From FEN-1297 sp964498065 (GTDB lineage: Bacteria > Bacteroidota > Ignavibacteria > Ignavibacteriales > Ignavibacteriaceae): 36,968 nucleotides of DNA. Under the pieces are notes generated by a model. The model saw only the letters and a program-made list of their open reading frames with translations. It searched no databases and was not told where the DNA came from. The stretch spans positions 1 to 36,968 of the forward strand of contig CAZCFZ010000036.1 in assembly GCA_964498065.1 (NCBI GenBank), in the 5' to 3' direction. The translations under genes and the position numbers were made by a program. This document shows, one piece after another, positions 1 to 7,353 of the stretch. Each line of letters starts with the position of its first letter. Position 1 is the stretch's first letter.

Positions 1-695
1 ACATCAAGGTGTTTAAATCTGGTAAAAAGTGTAAGACTGCTTGTCAATAAAAGATTATCTGCTAAAACAAATTTTCCGGAAGTTACGGATTGTAATCCGG
101 TTTCAAATTTAAATGATTCAATTTTTGTTGTCGTCGGATCATCCGTATATTGTGTAAACTTATTTGCAAATACCTCTTGCACAGCAAGTCCAAGCATAGT
201 CGAAAAACCGGTTAATCGCTCATATGCAAAACCTAAACTTTGCGTAACATAACCGGGATCGAAAAAGTTCGCAATTTCTTGCGGTGTAGGTGTTGCATAA
301 GAATAACCGGGTGCAATAGTTGTTCTTATAATATTACTAAAATACGGATCTATTTTCCACCCTATATTTTTCGAAAGAACCGACTCAAGATAAAAATCAT
401 TATTGTTGGTTTGAAAACTGCCTCCGCCAAGTTTCGATCTTCCATAATCAACCTTTAAACTGTTTCTGAAAGTCCAGCCATCCGAAATATATTTTAAACC
501 GAGATTTCCGGATAATGTCCAGGTTATGGCATTTTCTCCACCTTGAGTCCAGTTGCTTAATGCAAGCTGACTTACATTTAGACCTGCAACAGCAGTAGGA
601 ATCCATTTATTTACCTGAGTTGAATCTTCTTTCCCGAATGAGAAGTTTGCAAAAATTATTAACAGCACTATTATAGATTTGAATATATTTTTCAT
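1..695 (-). CDS. DUF3078-like outer-membrane beta-barrel protein (3' end cut off by the window)
   Basis: Reading the minus strand from the ATG at 695 gives 231 residues with no stop before the window edge, so the C-terminus is missing. Residues 1-21 (MKNIFKSIIVLLIIFANFSFG) look like a signal peptide. Mature sequence follows with alternating polar and hydrophobic strands, as expected for a beta-barrel. The segment LSNWTQGGENAITW near residue 45 resembles the hallmark of the DUF3078 family of Bacteroidota outer-membrane proteins. AAGGA lies 8 nt before the ATG. The family has no firmly known function. The gene is divergent from the hydrolase gene at 757. The family call is from memory of the motif, and the barrel call is the safer part. 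Confidence 0.72.
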   Translation of the reverse strand, partial: MKNIFKSIIVLLIIFANFSFGKEDSTQVNKWIPTAVAGLNVSQLALSNWTQGGENAITWTLSGNLGLKYISDGWTFRNSLKVDYGRSKLGGGSFQTNNNDFYLESVLSKNIGWKIDPYFSNIIRTTIAPGYSYATPTPQEIANFFDPGYVTQSLGFAYERLTGFSTMLGLAVQEVFANKFTQYTDDPTTTKIESFKFETGLQSVTSGKFVLADNLLLTSSLTLFTRFKHLD

Positions 696-728
696 ACTAT
701 TATCCTTATTTTTATTATACTTAATTAA

Positions 729-736
729 TAACTTTG
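729..736 (+). promoter_or_regulatory. Possible Bacteroidota-type -7 element before the hydrolase operon
   Basis: TAACTTTG fits the TAnnTTTG form of the -7 box and lies 20 nt before the ATG at 757. There is no TTTG at the expected -33 spacing (TTAT occurs instead), so this is a weak candidate. Confidence 0.3.
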
Positions 737-756
737 GGAATTACGGCTGAAAATTG

Positions 757-1557
757 ATGTATACAATAAACAATAAAATTTCAATTTATCAAAGCGGGGA
801 GCCCCAAAATAAAGCGATTTTATTTATTCATGGATTTCCGTACGATCACAACATGTGGCAAAAACAAATTGAAGAGTTGGAATCGTCATATCATTGTATA
901 ACATATGATATCCGCGGCTTAGGAGCTTCCCCGGCAGGCAACGGCCAATTTACTATGGAATCTTTTGTTGATGATGTCGAATTTATAATAAATGAATTTA
1001 AACTCGATAAGCCGGTTTTATGCGGCTTATCTATGGGAGGTTATATAGCCTTTAGGTGTATGGAAAGAATGCAGGATAAATTCGGAGGATTAATTATTTG
1101 CGACAGCAAGCCCGAAGCAGATAATAACGAGGCAAAATTAAGAAGGGCAAAAGGTATTAAAACTATAAATATGGAGGGAGTTCAAAAGTTCGTCGGCGAT
1201 TTTGTTCCCGGCTGTTTTGCTCAAAGTTCAATTAACAATCCTAAAATTCCTTATAATGAAGTTTTAAATAGGTCAATGAAATATGATCCGGTAGGAGTTA
1301 AAGGTTGTCTGCTCGCTATGTTAAGTAGAACTGATACATCTTCTTATCTATCTCAAATAAAAATTCCTACCCTTATTATCTGTGGTGAAAATGATAAATT
1401 AACGCCTCCGGAAGTTATGAAATTGACATCAGAGAGAATTACCAATTCCGAATTTATAATTGTACCGGAAGCGGGGCATATGACCCCAATTGAGAATCCG
1501 AAATTTGTCAATAAAGCAATTACAAAATTTTTAATGAAACATTTCCCGGGAATATAA
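757..1557 (+). CDS. Alpha/beta-hydrolase fold esterase or related hydrolase
   Basis: 266 residues with all parts of an alpha/beta-hydrolase. The oxyanion-hole loop is HGFPYDHNMW, the nucleophile elbow is GLSMGG with Ser92, the acid is Asp213 in CGENDKLTPP, and the base is His241 in EAGHMTP. The length is usual for single-domain members. The substrate cannot be read from sequence. Similar proteins are esterases, lactonases or haloperoxidase-like enzymes. The frame also has a TTG at 754, but the ATG at 757 gives the usual N-terminus. It heads a compact trio: its stop and the next ATG share a base (TAATG), so it is probably co-translated with the aminotransferase and homoserine dehydrogenase that follow. 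That linkage hints at an amino-acid or thioester side reaction, but this is inference. Confidence 0.88.
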   Translation: MYTINNKISIYQSGEPQNKAILFIHGFPYDHNMWQKQIEELESSYHCITYDIRGLGASPAGNGQFTMESFVDDVEFIINEFKLDKPVLCGLSMGGYIAFRCMERMQDKFGGLIICDSKPEADNNEAKLRRAKGIKTINMEGVQKFVGDFVPGCFAQSSINNPKIPYNEVLNRSMKYDPVGVKGCLLAMLSRTDTSSYLSQIKIPTLIICGENDKLTPPEVMKLTSERITNSEFIIVPEAGHMTPIENPKFVNKAITKFLMKHFPGI

Positions 1558-2810
1558 TGATGAAATCCCAAGACGATCTTTATAAAGATATTATTAAACA
1601 CAGAGCAGATTTCCCTTCTTTAAAAAAGAAAATTAATGGTTATCCGCTTGCTTACCTCGATGGACCCGGCGGGAGTCAAGTGCCGTCATCAGTAATAAAT
1701 GCAATTTCAAATTACTATAAAAATTCAAATGCAAATACTCACGGTTTTTTTATAACCTCTAAAGGCACAGATGATATTATAGAAAAAACAAGACAAATTT
1801 GTTCAGCTTTTCTGAATGCGGAAAGCAGCAGCTGCATCTCATTCGGCGCAAATATGACCACACTTAATTTTTCTTTAGGTAAAGCGATAGGTAAACACTT
1901 AAGAAAAGATGATGAAATATTAATAACTCAGCTTGACCATGAGGCCAACCGCGGACCCTGGATAAATTTAAGAGAGAATGGAATTATTGTAAGAGAAGTA
2001 CTTTTAAATCAGGATGGAACTCTTAATTACGAAGATTTTTATAAAAAAATAAATGAACGCACAAGATTAGTTGCAATGGGCCTAGCTTCAAACGCTCTGG
2101 GAACCTTAAATAATGTTAAACTGGCAAGACAATTAACTTATGAAGTTGGTGCCTGGCTTTTAGTTGATGCTGTACATTACGCTCCGCACTTTCCAATTGA
2201 TGTAAAATCATCGGGTGTTGATTTCTTATTGTGCTCGGCATATAAATTTTACGGTCCGCATGTCGGAATTTTATATTCCAGGGAAGGTTTTTTAGATCAA
2301 TTACAAACGGATAGACTTAGAACACAAAACCCGAAATCGCCTAACAGAATTGAAACGGGAACTCTTAATCACGCGGCTATAGCAGGTGTTAAAGCAGCTA
2401 TTGAATATATTGCCTCTTTCGGCATTGGAAATAATATCCGTACAAAAATCGTATCCGGTATGCAAAAAATCGGGAATTATGAAAATCATCTCGCTAAATT
2501 ATTATACAACGGATTAAAAAAAATTCAGGGTGTAACTCTTTACGGTCCTTCATTTGAAGGTAAAAATAGAGCGCCAACAGTTTCTTTTACAATTAATGGA
2601 TTCGAACCTTCTGAAGTATGTCGTATTTTAGGAGAAAAAGGAATTTGTGTTTGGGACGGTCACTTCTATGCGATAAGAGCAATAGAAGTTTTAGGCCTTC
2701 TGGAAAAAGGCGGTTTAGTTAGAGCCGGTATTTCTATCTATACGACTAAAGACGACATACAAAGATTGATAACGGGCATAAAAGAAATATTAAAAGGAAA
2801 AACCAAATGA
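1557..2810 (+). CDS. PLP-dependent aminotransferase class V, cysteine desulfurase-like (VC1184 type)
   Basis: 417 residues of the fold-type I class V aminotransferase family. The N-terminal YLDGPGGSQVP is the signature I associate with the VC1184-like subfamily (TIGR01976) rather than with IscS or SufS. Lys230 in SAYKFYGPH is the likely Schiff-base lysine, and DAVHYAPHFPIDV supplies the cofactor-contacting Asp and His region. These proteins are annotated as cysteine desulfurase-like, but their true substrate is not settled. No Fe-S scaffold gene (iscU or sufU) is adjacent, so an Fe-S role is not supported here. The start overlaps the hydrolase stop by one base (a second ATG at 1560 is possible) and the stop overlaps the next ATG by four (ATGA), so translation is coupled. 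Confidence 0.87.
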   Translation: MMKSQDDLYKDIIKHRADFPSLKKKINGYPLAYLDGPGGSQVPSSVINAISNYYKNSNANTHGFFITSKGTDDIIEKTRQICSAFLNAESSSCISFGANMTTLNFSLGKAIGKHLRKDDEILITQLDHEANRGPWINLRENGIIVREVLLNQDGTLNYEDFYKKINERTRLVAMGLASNALGTLNNVKLARQLTYEVGAWLLVDAVHYAPHFPIDVKSSGVDFLLCSAYKFYGPHVGILYSREGFLDQLQTDRLRTQNPKSPNRIETGTLNHAAIAGVKAAIEYIASFGIGNNIRTKIVSGMQKIGNYENHLAKLLYNGLKKIQGVTLYGPSFEGKNRAPTVSFTINGFEPSEVCRILGEKGICVWDGHFYAIRAIEVLGLLEKGGLVRAGISIYTTKDDIQRLITGIKEILKGKTK

Positions 2811-3850
2811 GCGCTGCTAAAAAATCTTCACCCAAAGTTCTATTGATAGGTTTTGGTAATGTCGGGCATAAGCTTTTAGAAATTTTCAGCAAAGAAAAAA
2901 ATAAATTTCCAAATCTTTCATTCTTTGATCCTAGATTTGTAGGGATATTTACAAAAAGTCACGGCGCACTTGTAAATAAATCCGGGTTAGATTTAAAAAC
3001 TGCATTAAGAAATTTTTCACGCAGAAATAAGTTTTCATCCAACCACCAGGATTTTTCAAAACTTTCTTCAATGGAAGCCGTAAAAAAACTTAATTACAAT
3101 ACATTGATTGAGCTATCTACACTTTCAATAAACGAAAAAGGTGAACCGTCAGTTACCTACGTCCGGGAAGCACTAAAACGAGGAAAGAATGTAGTAACCG
3201 CCAATAAAGGTCCGGCTGCATTTGCTTTCAAAGAACTAACGGAATTAGCAGCTAAAAACAATTGTAAATTTCTTTATGAATCTGCAGTAATGGACGGAGC
3301 TCCGGTATTCAATTTATTTAGAAACGATCTTAAGGGATGTAAAATTACCGAAGTTTCAGGAATTTTAAATTCCACAACTAATTTTATTTTATCAAAAATG
3401 GAAGAGGGAGAAACTCTTGAGAATTCAATTAATGAAGCTCAAGGATTGGGCTTTGCCGAGGCAAATCCCGATTACGATATAGAAGGCTGGGATGCAACCG
3501 CAAAGATTACCATCCTTGCAAATAATCTTATGGGCGCGGCAATAACTCCCCTTGACGTGGAAAGAGAAGGAATTAGGGATATTACATTTACCCAAATACA
3601 AAATGCCATTGAGAGGGGATACAGACTTAAACTTGTCTGTCGAGCCTGGTATAAAGATAAAAAACTTCAGACAAGGGTTTCAATTGAAGAAGTTCCTTCT
3701 GATCATTTGTTCTCCACGGTAAACGGATCGGGTTCAATTTTAAGAGTGGAAACGGATTTAATACATCCGCTAACTATTGCACAGGAAAAATCCGATCTTT
3801 ATGATACGGCTTATGGTGTTATTAATGATTTGCTTACTACAATTAGCTAA
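2807..3850 (+). CDS. hom: Homoserine dehydrogenase, short form without ACT domain
   Basis: 347 residues. The NAD(P)-binding Rossmann start is GFGNVGHKLLEIF (residues 15-27). The catalytic domain carries NSTTNFILSKMEEG and then GFAEANPDYDIEGWDATAK, the conserved homoserine dehydrogenase block. The enzyme reduces aspartate semialdehyde to homoserine in threonine and methionine synthesis. The protein ends soon after the catalytic domain, so it lacks the C-terminal ACT domain that gives threonine feedback in the roughly 430-residue forms. It also lacks a fused aspartokinase. It begins inside the stop of the upstream aminotransferase gene (ATGA) and ends 11 nt from the convergent glycosylase gene. 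Confidence 0.93.
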   Translation: MSAAKKSSPKVLLIGFGNVGHKLLEIFSKEKNKFPNLSFFDPRFVGIFTKSHGALVNKSGLDLKTALRNFSRRNKFSSNHQDFSKLSSMEAVKKLNYNTLIELSTLSINEKGEPSVTYVREALKRGKNVVTANKGPAAFAFKELTELAAKNNCKFLYESAVMDGAPVFNLFRNDLKGCKITEVSGILNSTTNFILSKMEEGETLENSINEAQGLGFAEANPDYDIEGWDATAKITILANNLMGAAITPLDVEREGIRDITFTQIQNAIERGYRLKLVCRAWYKDKKLQTRVSIEEVPSDHLFSTVNGSGSILRVETDLIHPLTIAQEKSDLYDTAYGVINDLLTTIS

Positions 3851-3861
3851 TAAAAAAATCG

Positions 3862-4539
3862 CTAACTGCGAAAAACATTTAAATATTCATTAAGATAATG
3901 ATGAAGCATTTTTCTTTTATACTGCATTATATATCTAGGATGATCCAGAACCATAATCTCTTTAAAAAATCTATTTTCTTTATTTATCTCATTAAGGAAT
4001 AAATAATTTTTTCTGCCGAGACAGATAACAATATCTTGTCTGCATCCGAACCCGATATGGGATTTAATCGAATCAGTAATTGCAGGTTTAAGCATTTTAA
4101 AAAGCTTTTTCTCATCGTAAAAGTTATAATTCTTATTATCTTTTATTAAAGCTAACGGGTAAAGTGCGCTTAAAAAATATTTTGAATAAAATTTATCAGT
4201 CCCGCCGTATTCGGAAATAAATATATATATAAACTCACTGGATAATTCTTTCTTCTTATCAAATCTATTTTCAATTCCGCAAAAATTATTAAGGGCCACC
4301 GGATCCGTAAAAGAAATGCCTGTAATTCCACCGCCAAATCTTCCCGGGTTTATTCCAACCGCTAAAGTCCTTTTCCTGTCATCATTAAAAAATTTGTTGT
4401 AAAATTTTGTCATTACCTTTTTTGTCTCATCATTCAGATAAGGATTCATTACTTTGATATTTTTTGGCAGGTTTTCCGGGATTTGTAAATTCAAAAAGTA
4501 TTTTAACGCCCGATCCCTAAATGTTTTACTACTCGCCAT
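3862..4539 (-). CDS. SMUG2-type uracil-DNA glycosylase family protein
   Basis: 225 residues. VGINPGRFGGGITGISFTDP (about residues 61-80) matches motif I of SMUG-type glycosylases, where the Asn positions the uracil. LDHPRYIMQYKR near the C-terminus matches the His-containing second motif of the SMUG2 subgroup (formerly DUF4918), found mostly in Bacteroidota. The expected role is removal of uracil and other deaminated bases from DNA in base-excision repair. It lies alone on the minus strand, convergent with hom, with its own ATG at 4539 and no strong ribosome binding site. Confidence 0.85.
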   Translation of the reverse strand: MASSKTFRDRALKYFLNLQIPENLPKNIKVMNPYLNDETKKVMTKFYNKFFNDDRKRTLAVGINPGRFGGGITGISFTDPVALNNFCGIENRFDKKKELSSEFIYIFISEYGGTDKFYSKYFLSALYPLALIKDNKNYNFYDEKKLFKMLKPAITDSIKSHIGFGCRQDIVICLGRKNYLFLNEINKENRFFKEIMVLDHPRYIMQYKRKMLHHYLNEYLNVFRS

Positions 4540-4707
4540 GATTCTATTCTTTTCTTAAAAAGATTAAATAATATAATATCTTGGTTTAAATATGTTATAT
4601 GATTGTAATGCTTATCAAAAAGTTAAATTAAATTTTTACTAAATTATAAATAATTATCTTATTTAATTTCATCTAGAGTAAGAAATTTAAAATTAGGAAA
4701 TATAAAA

Positions 4708-5688
4708 GTGCAAGCAGTAATTTTCGATTCTCCCGGTGAGCCTGAAGTTTTAAAATTAAGTGAAGTTAAAACACCCGTTCAGGGAAATAATGAAATATTG
4801 GTTAAAGTTGAAGCGGCCGGTATAAATCGCGCTGATACTCTTCAACGCAGAGGCAAGTACCCGCCCCCGAAAGGAGCAAGTCCGATTCTTGGATTAGAAA
4901 TAGCCGGGATTATTTCTGAAATTGGGAATAAAGTCAGCAAATGGAAAGTCGGCGACAGGGTATTCGGCTTAATTCCGGGAGGGGGTTATGCCCGGTTTGC
5001 TGTAATAAATGAGAATATGGCAATGCAGATTCCGAATAACCTAAACTTTTTTGAAGCAGCTGCAATTCCGGAAGTTTTTTTAACAGCTTACCAATCCCTT
5101 TTTTGGTATGGTAAGATTAAGAACGAGCAGAGTGTATTAATTCATGCAGGCGGAAGCGGTGTTGGAACTGCTGCAATTCAGCTTGCAAAAGAAATGGGTG
5201 CACATGTTATTATAACTGCCTCTAAAGAAAAACATAAAATTTGTTCGGAACTTGGTGCCGAAAAGACAATTGATTATAAAAATTATTCTTTCAAGGAAGA
5301 AGTTTTAAAAAGCACTCAAAATGAAGGTGTAGACATAATAATTGATTTTATTGCAGGTCCATATTTTAAAGATAATATAGATTGTTTAAAAGACGATGGA
5401 AAAATGATTATTTTAGCCTCGCTCGGCGGCGGTAAAGTTGAGGAATTTGATTTAAGAAAAATTCTATCCAAAAGATTATCCATTAATGGATCGACTTTAC
5501 GATCAAGAAATCTTGACTATCAAATTAAACTGACAAATGAATTCGGTAATTTTGCTTTGGAAAAATTCAGCACCGGTAAATTAAAACCTGTAATCGATAA
5601 AGTATTTAATTGGAGCGAGGCTTTTAAAGCTCATATATATATGGAGGAAAATAAAAATACCGGTAAAATAATTTTAGAAATTAAATAG
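4708..5688 (+). CDS. NAD(P)H quinone oxidoreductase, zinc-independent MDR family (PIG3-like)
   Basis: 326 residues of the medium-chain dehydrogenase/reductase superfamily. The N-terminal GroES-like half contains NRADTLQRRGKYPPP and the nucleotide-binding half contains HAGGSGVGTAAIQLAKEMGA. The catalytic-zinc ligands of alcohol dehydrogenases are absent. This combination is typical of quinone oxidoreductases of the p53-induced PIG3/QOR type, which reduce quinones or enones with NADPH. The start is a GTG, supported by AGGAAA at 4695-4700, 7 nt before it. It stands alone between a minus-strand glycosylase and a minus-strand FKBP. Confidence 0.88.
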   Translation: MQAVIFDSPGEPEVLKLSEVKTPVQGNNEILVKVEAAGINRADTLQRRGKYPPPKGASPILGLEIAGIISEIGNKVSKWKVGDRVFGLIPGGGYARFAVINENMAMQIPNNLNFFEAAAIPEVFLTAYQSLFWYGKIKNEQSVLIHAGGSGVGTAAIQLAKEMGAHVIITASKEKHKICSELGAEKTIDYKNYSFKEEVLKSTQNEGVDIIIDFIAGPYFKDNIDCLKDDGKMIILASLGGGKVEEFDLRKILSKRLSINGSTLRSRNLDYQIKLTNEFGNFALEKFSTGKLKPVIDKVFNWSEAFKAHIYMEENKNTGKIILEIK

Positions 5689-5760
5689 TCTTGAAAAATA
5701 AAAGCAGCTATGTTAATATTCAAAGTTGCGTTAAATAACCTTAATATTTGCTTTATTTAA

Positions 5761-6246
5761 TTAATGATGATGGCCGCCGGCTCCATGTACATGTCCATGT
5801 GATAGTTCTTCAGGAGTTGCATCTCTAAGATTCAACAGCTCCACATCAAAAGTAAGTGTTTGCCCGGCAAGCGGATGGTTAAAATCCAGAGTTACATTAT
5901 CCCCTTCAATATTTTTTATTGTGAACGGCATCTGTCTGCCTTCCGGGGTATTTGCATAATATCCCATTCCGATTTTTAATTCGGTTCCTTCCGGGAATTC
6001 CGATTTATTTACCACTTGAATTGCAGATTCAGAAAATTTCCCGTATGCATTCTCAGGTTCTAAAACTACGGTACGCTTACTTCCAATCAACATCTCTCCA
6101 ATGTTTTCTTCCAGCTTTGGTAAAATTTGTTCGCTTCCGCTTATAAACAAAAACGGTTCATCTTTCGTTGTCTCTTCAATTATATTTCCTTCTTTGTCCT
6201 TAAGAGTAAAATTTATTGCTACTACCTGGTTTTCTTTAAGAGGCAT
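5761..6246 (-). CDS. FKBP-type peptidyl-prolyl isomerase, SlyD-like
   Basis: 161 residues, about the usual size for bacterial SlyD-like proteins. LKDKEGNIIEET, then FLFISGSEQILPKLEENIGEM, is the FKBP core, and the middle stretch (roughly 70-120) is the insert-in-flap chaperone domain. The tail HGHVHGAGGHHH is a metal-binding histidine cluster like that of SlyD. The role is cytoplasmic proline isomerase and folding chaperone, with possible nickel binding. AAGGA lies 7 nt before the ATG. No hydrogenase or urease gene is nearby, so a nickel-delivery role is not supported by context. Confidence 0.92.
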   Translation of the reverse strand: MPLKENQVVAINFTLKDKEGNIIEETTKDEPFLFISGSEQILPKLEENIGEMLIGSKRTVVLEPENAYGKFSESAIQVVNKSEFPEGTELKIGMGYYANTPEGRQMPFTIKNIEGDNVTLDFNHPLAGQTLTFDVELLNLRDATPEELSHGHVHGAGGHHH

Positions 6247-6329
6247 TTTATTCCTTTTAGATAAATGAATGTATTATTGATTAATTTTTTTTAAAATAAA
6301 TATACTTTTTAAAATGTCAGTCAATACTA

Positions 6330-6674
6330 TTATTCTTTATAAATATCTTTACTGTTATAATCGGTTTGCTTCGGTTCCCAATCAATACCGTCGCACGGCA
6401 GAAAGACTTTAGTAGGATGCTTATCGTACAACATGCACAAGATTGCGGATTTATCAAAGTGAGTACATGTAGAACAAAGAGTAGATTCAAGAATTTCTTT
6501 ATTCTTAGATTTAAAGAGATTATAATGTATTACTGCAGGATGAATAATAACAACATAAATAGCAAGGACCTCAATCATCCACCAGAAATTAGAACTAAAA
6601 TATCCTTGAAGTATCCATAAAACAGGAATAAGTATCGTTATACGTATAATTGTCCAAAAAATTATTTCACCCAT
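6330..6674 (-). CDS. Small two-helix membrane protein with a cysteine-rich tail, function unknown
   Basis: 114 residues. Two hydrophobic helices are visible at about 4-25 and 29-48, followed by a polar C-terminal half. That half holds CSTC, then single cysteines in ILCML and FLPCDG, followed by IDWEPK. Four spaced cysteines suggest a small metal-binding knuckle on one side of the membrane, but this is inference. I do not recognise a named family with confidence. The ATG at 6674 is preceded by GAGAG. It runs in the same direction as the FKBP gene, 83 nt upstream of it, and could share its transcript. Confidence 0.6.
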   Translation of the reverse strand: MGEIIFWTIIRITILIPVLWILQGYFSSNFWWMIEVLAIYVVIIHPAVIHYNLFKSKNKEILESTLCSTCTHFDKSAILCMLYDKHPTKVFLPCDGIDWEPKQTDYNSKDIYKE

Positions 6675-7168
6675 ATCAAACTCTCATCATATTATCATAA
6701 ATTACATCATTTCAAACTTCAAACAAAAGATAGTTATTGATTTGGTAATAATAAAGCGTATATTTTATTTTTGTCAAAGAAATTGATAAAAATAATTTCG
6801 TTATAATTAATTTTTCGTTAAATCATTATAAGAATCCCCCTTTTTTCATTGTTAACATACTTGTAGTTATAGTAATAAAGTATTATAATTAAACAGTTTT
6901 CATAATAATTTTATATACTTGCCTGTATTTAGGGTTTTTAGATAAATAATGTAAAACAAATTTTGGAAAAATTTGCAGGGGAGGGGTATAAAATTATTTA
7001 TAATTTCTATTAAATAGCTTATTTTTGTATAAATTGGAAATGAAGTATTATAAATGGAGTGTCCGCGAAGAATTTGCTTTCAATAAAATCAAAAATTAAA
7101 AGATGAAATAATATTTTGTGAAAAATTCATTAATAATTTGTAATTCATTAAAAAGTAGTGATAATAAA
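6675..7168. other. AT-rich gene-free spacer
   Basis: About 500 nt of very AT-rich sequence between the small membrane protein and the tRNA terminator. I see no open frame with a ribosome binding site and no repeat. The only departures from AT-richness are short G/C runs at about 6836-6840 and 6977-6985. No feature can be supported. Confidence 0.6.
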
Positions 7169-7200
7169 AAAGCCTTAAGAAAAAATTCTTTAGGCTTTTG
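7169..7200 (-). terminator. Rho-independent terminator of tRNA-Lys
   Basis: An inverted repeat with arms AAAAGCCTTAAGAA and TTCTTTAGGCTTTT (one mismatch) lies directly 3' of the tRNA on the minus strand. In that direction the stem ends in a T-run, as expected for intrinsic termination. Confidence 0.8.
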
Positions 7201-7272
7201 TGAGCGCGGGTGGGCTCGAACCACCGACCCTCTGCTTAAAAGGCAGATGCTCTACCCCTGAGCTACGCGCCC
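7201..7272 (-). tRNA. tRNA-Lys (anticodon UUU)
   Basis: The minus strand folds as a cloverleaf of 72 nt. The acceptor is GGGCGCG paired with CGCGCTC (one G-U), the anticodon stem is TCTGC/GCAGA, and the loop is CTTTTAA with anticodon TTT at 7240-7238. The T arm contains GGTTCGAGCCC. The discriminator base is A and the CCA end is not encoded, so it must be added enzymatically. UUU decodes AAA and AAG, and AAA is by far the commoner lysine codon in the genes around it. Confidence 0.97.
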
Positions 7273-7286
7273 ATTTTTAAGAACTA

Positions 7287-7318
7287 CAAATATAGTTATT
7301 CAAAAATTTTATTCCAAA
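7287..7318 (-). promoter_or_regulatory. Bacteroidota-type promoter of tRNA-Lys
   Basis: On the minus strand, TTTG (7318-7315), 20 nt, then TATATTTG (7294-7287) matches the -33 TTTG / -7 TAnnTTTG housekeeping promoter of Bacteroidota. The -7 box ends 14 nt before the mature tRNA 5' end, which leaves a very short leader. Confidence 0.75.
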
Positions 7319-7353
7319 TTGCGAAGATGTTAAATTAAATTTTATATTACATT

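Noticed and set aside
240..458. Plus-strand frame of 72 codons opposite the outer-membrane barrel gene
   Set aside because: It is antisense to a clear minus-strand gene and shows no protein features.
3845..3867. Possible bidirectional terminator TTAGC ... GCTAA between hom and the glycosylase gene
   Set aside because: The stem is only 5 bp, the loop is long, and it overlaps coding ends. The match is likely chance.
4555..4707. AT-rich region between the glycosylase and oxidoreductase genes as a possible replication origin
   Set aside because: There are no DnaA-box clusters, iterons or dnaA/dnaN neighbours. The AT-richness is ordinary for spacers here.
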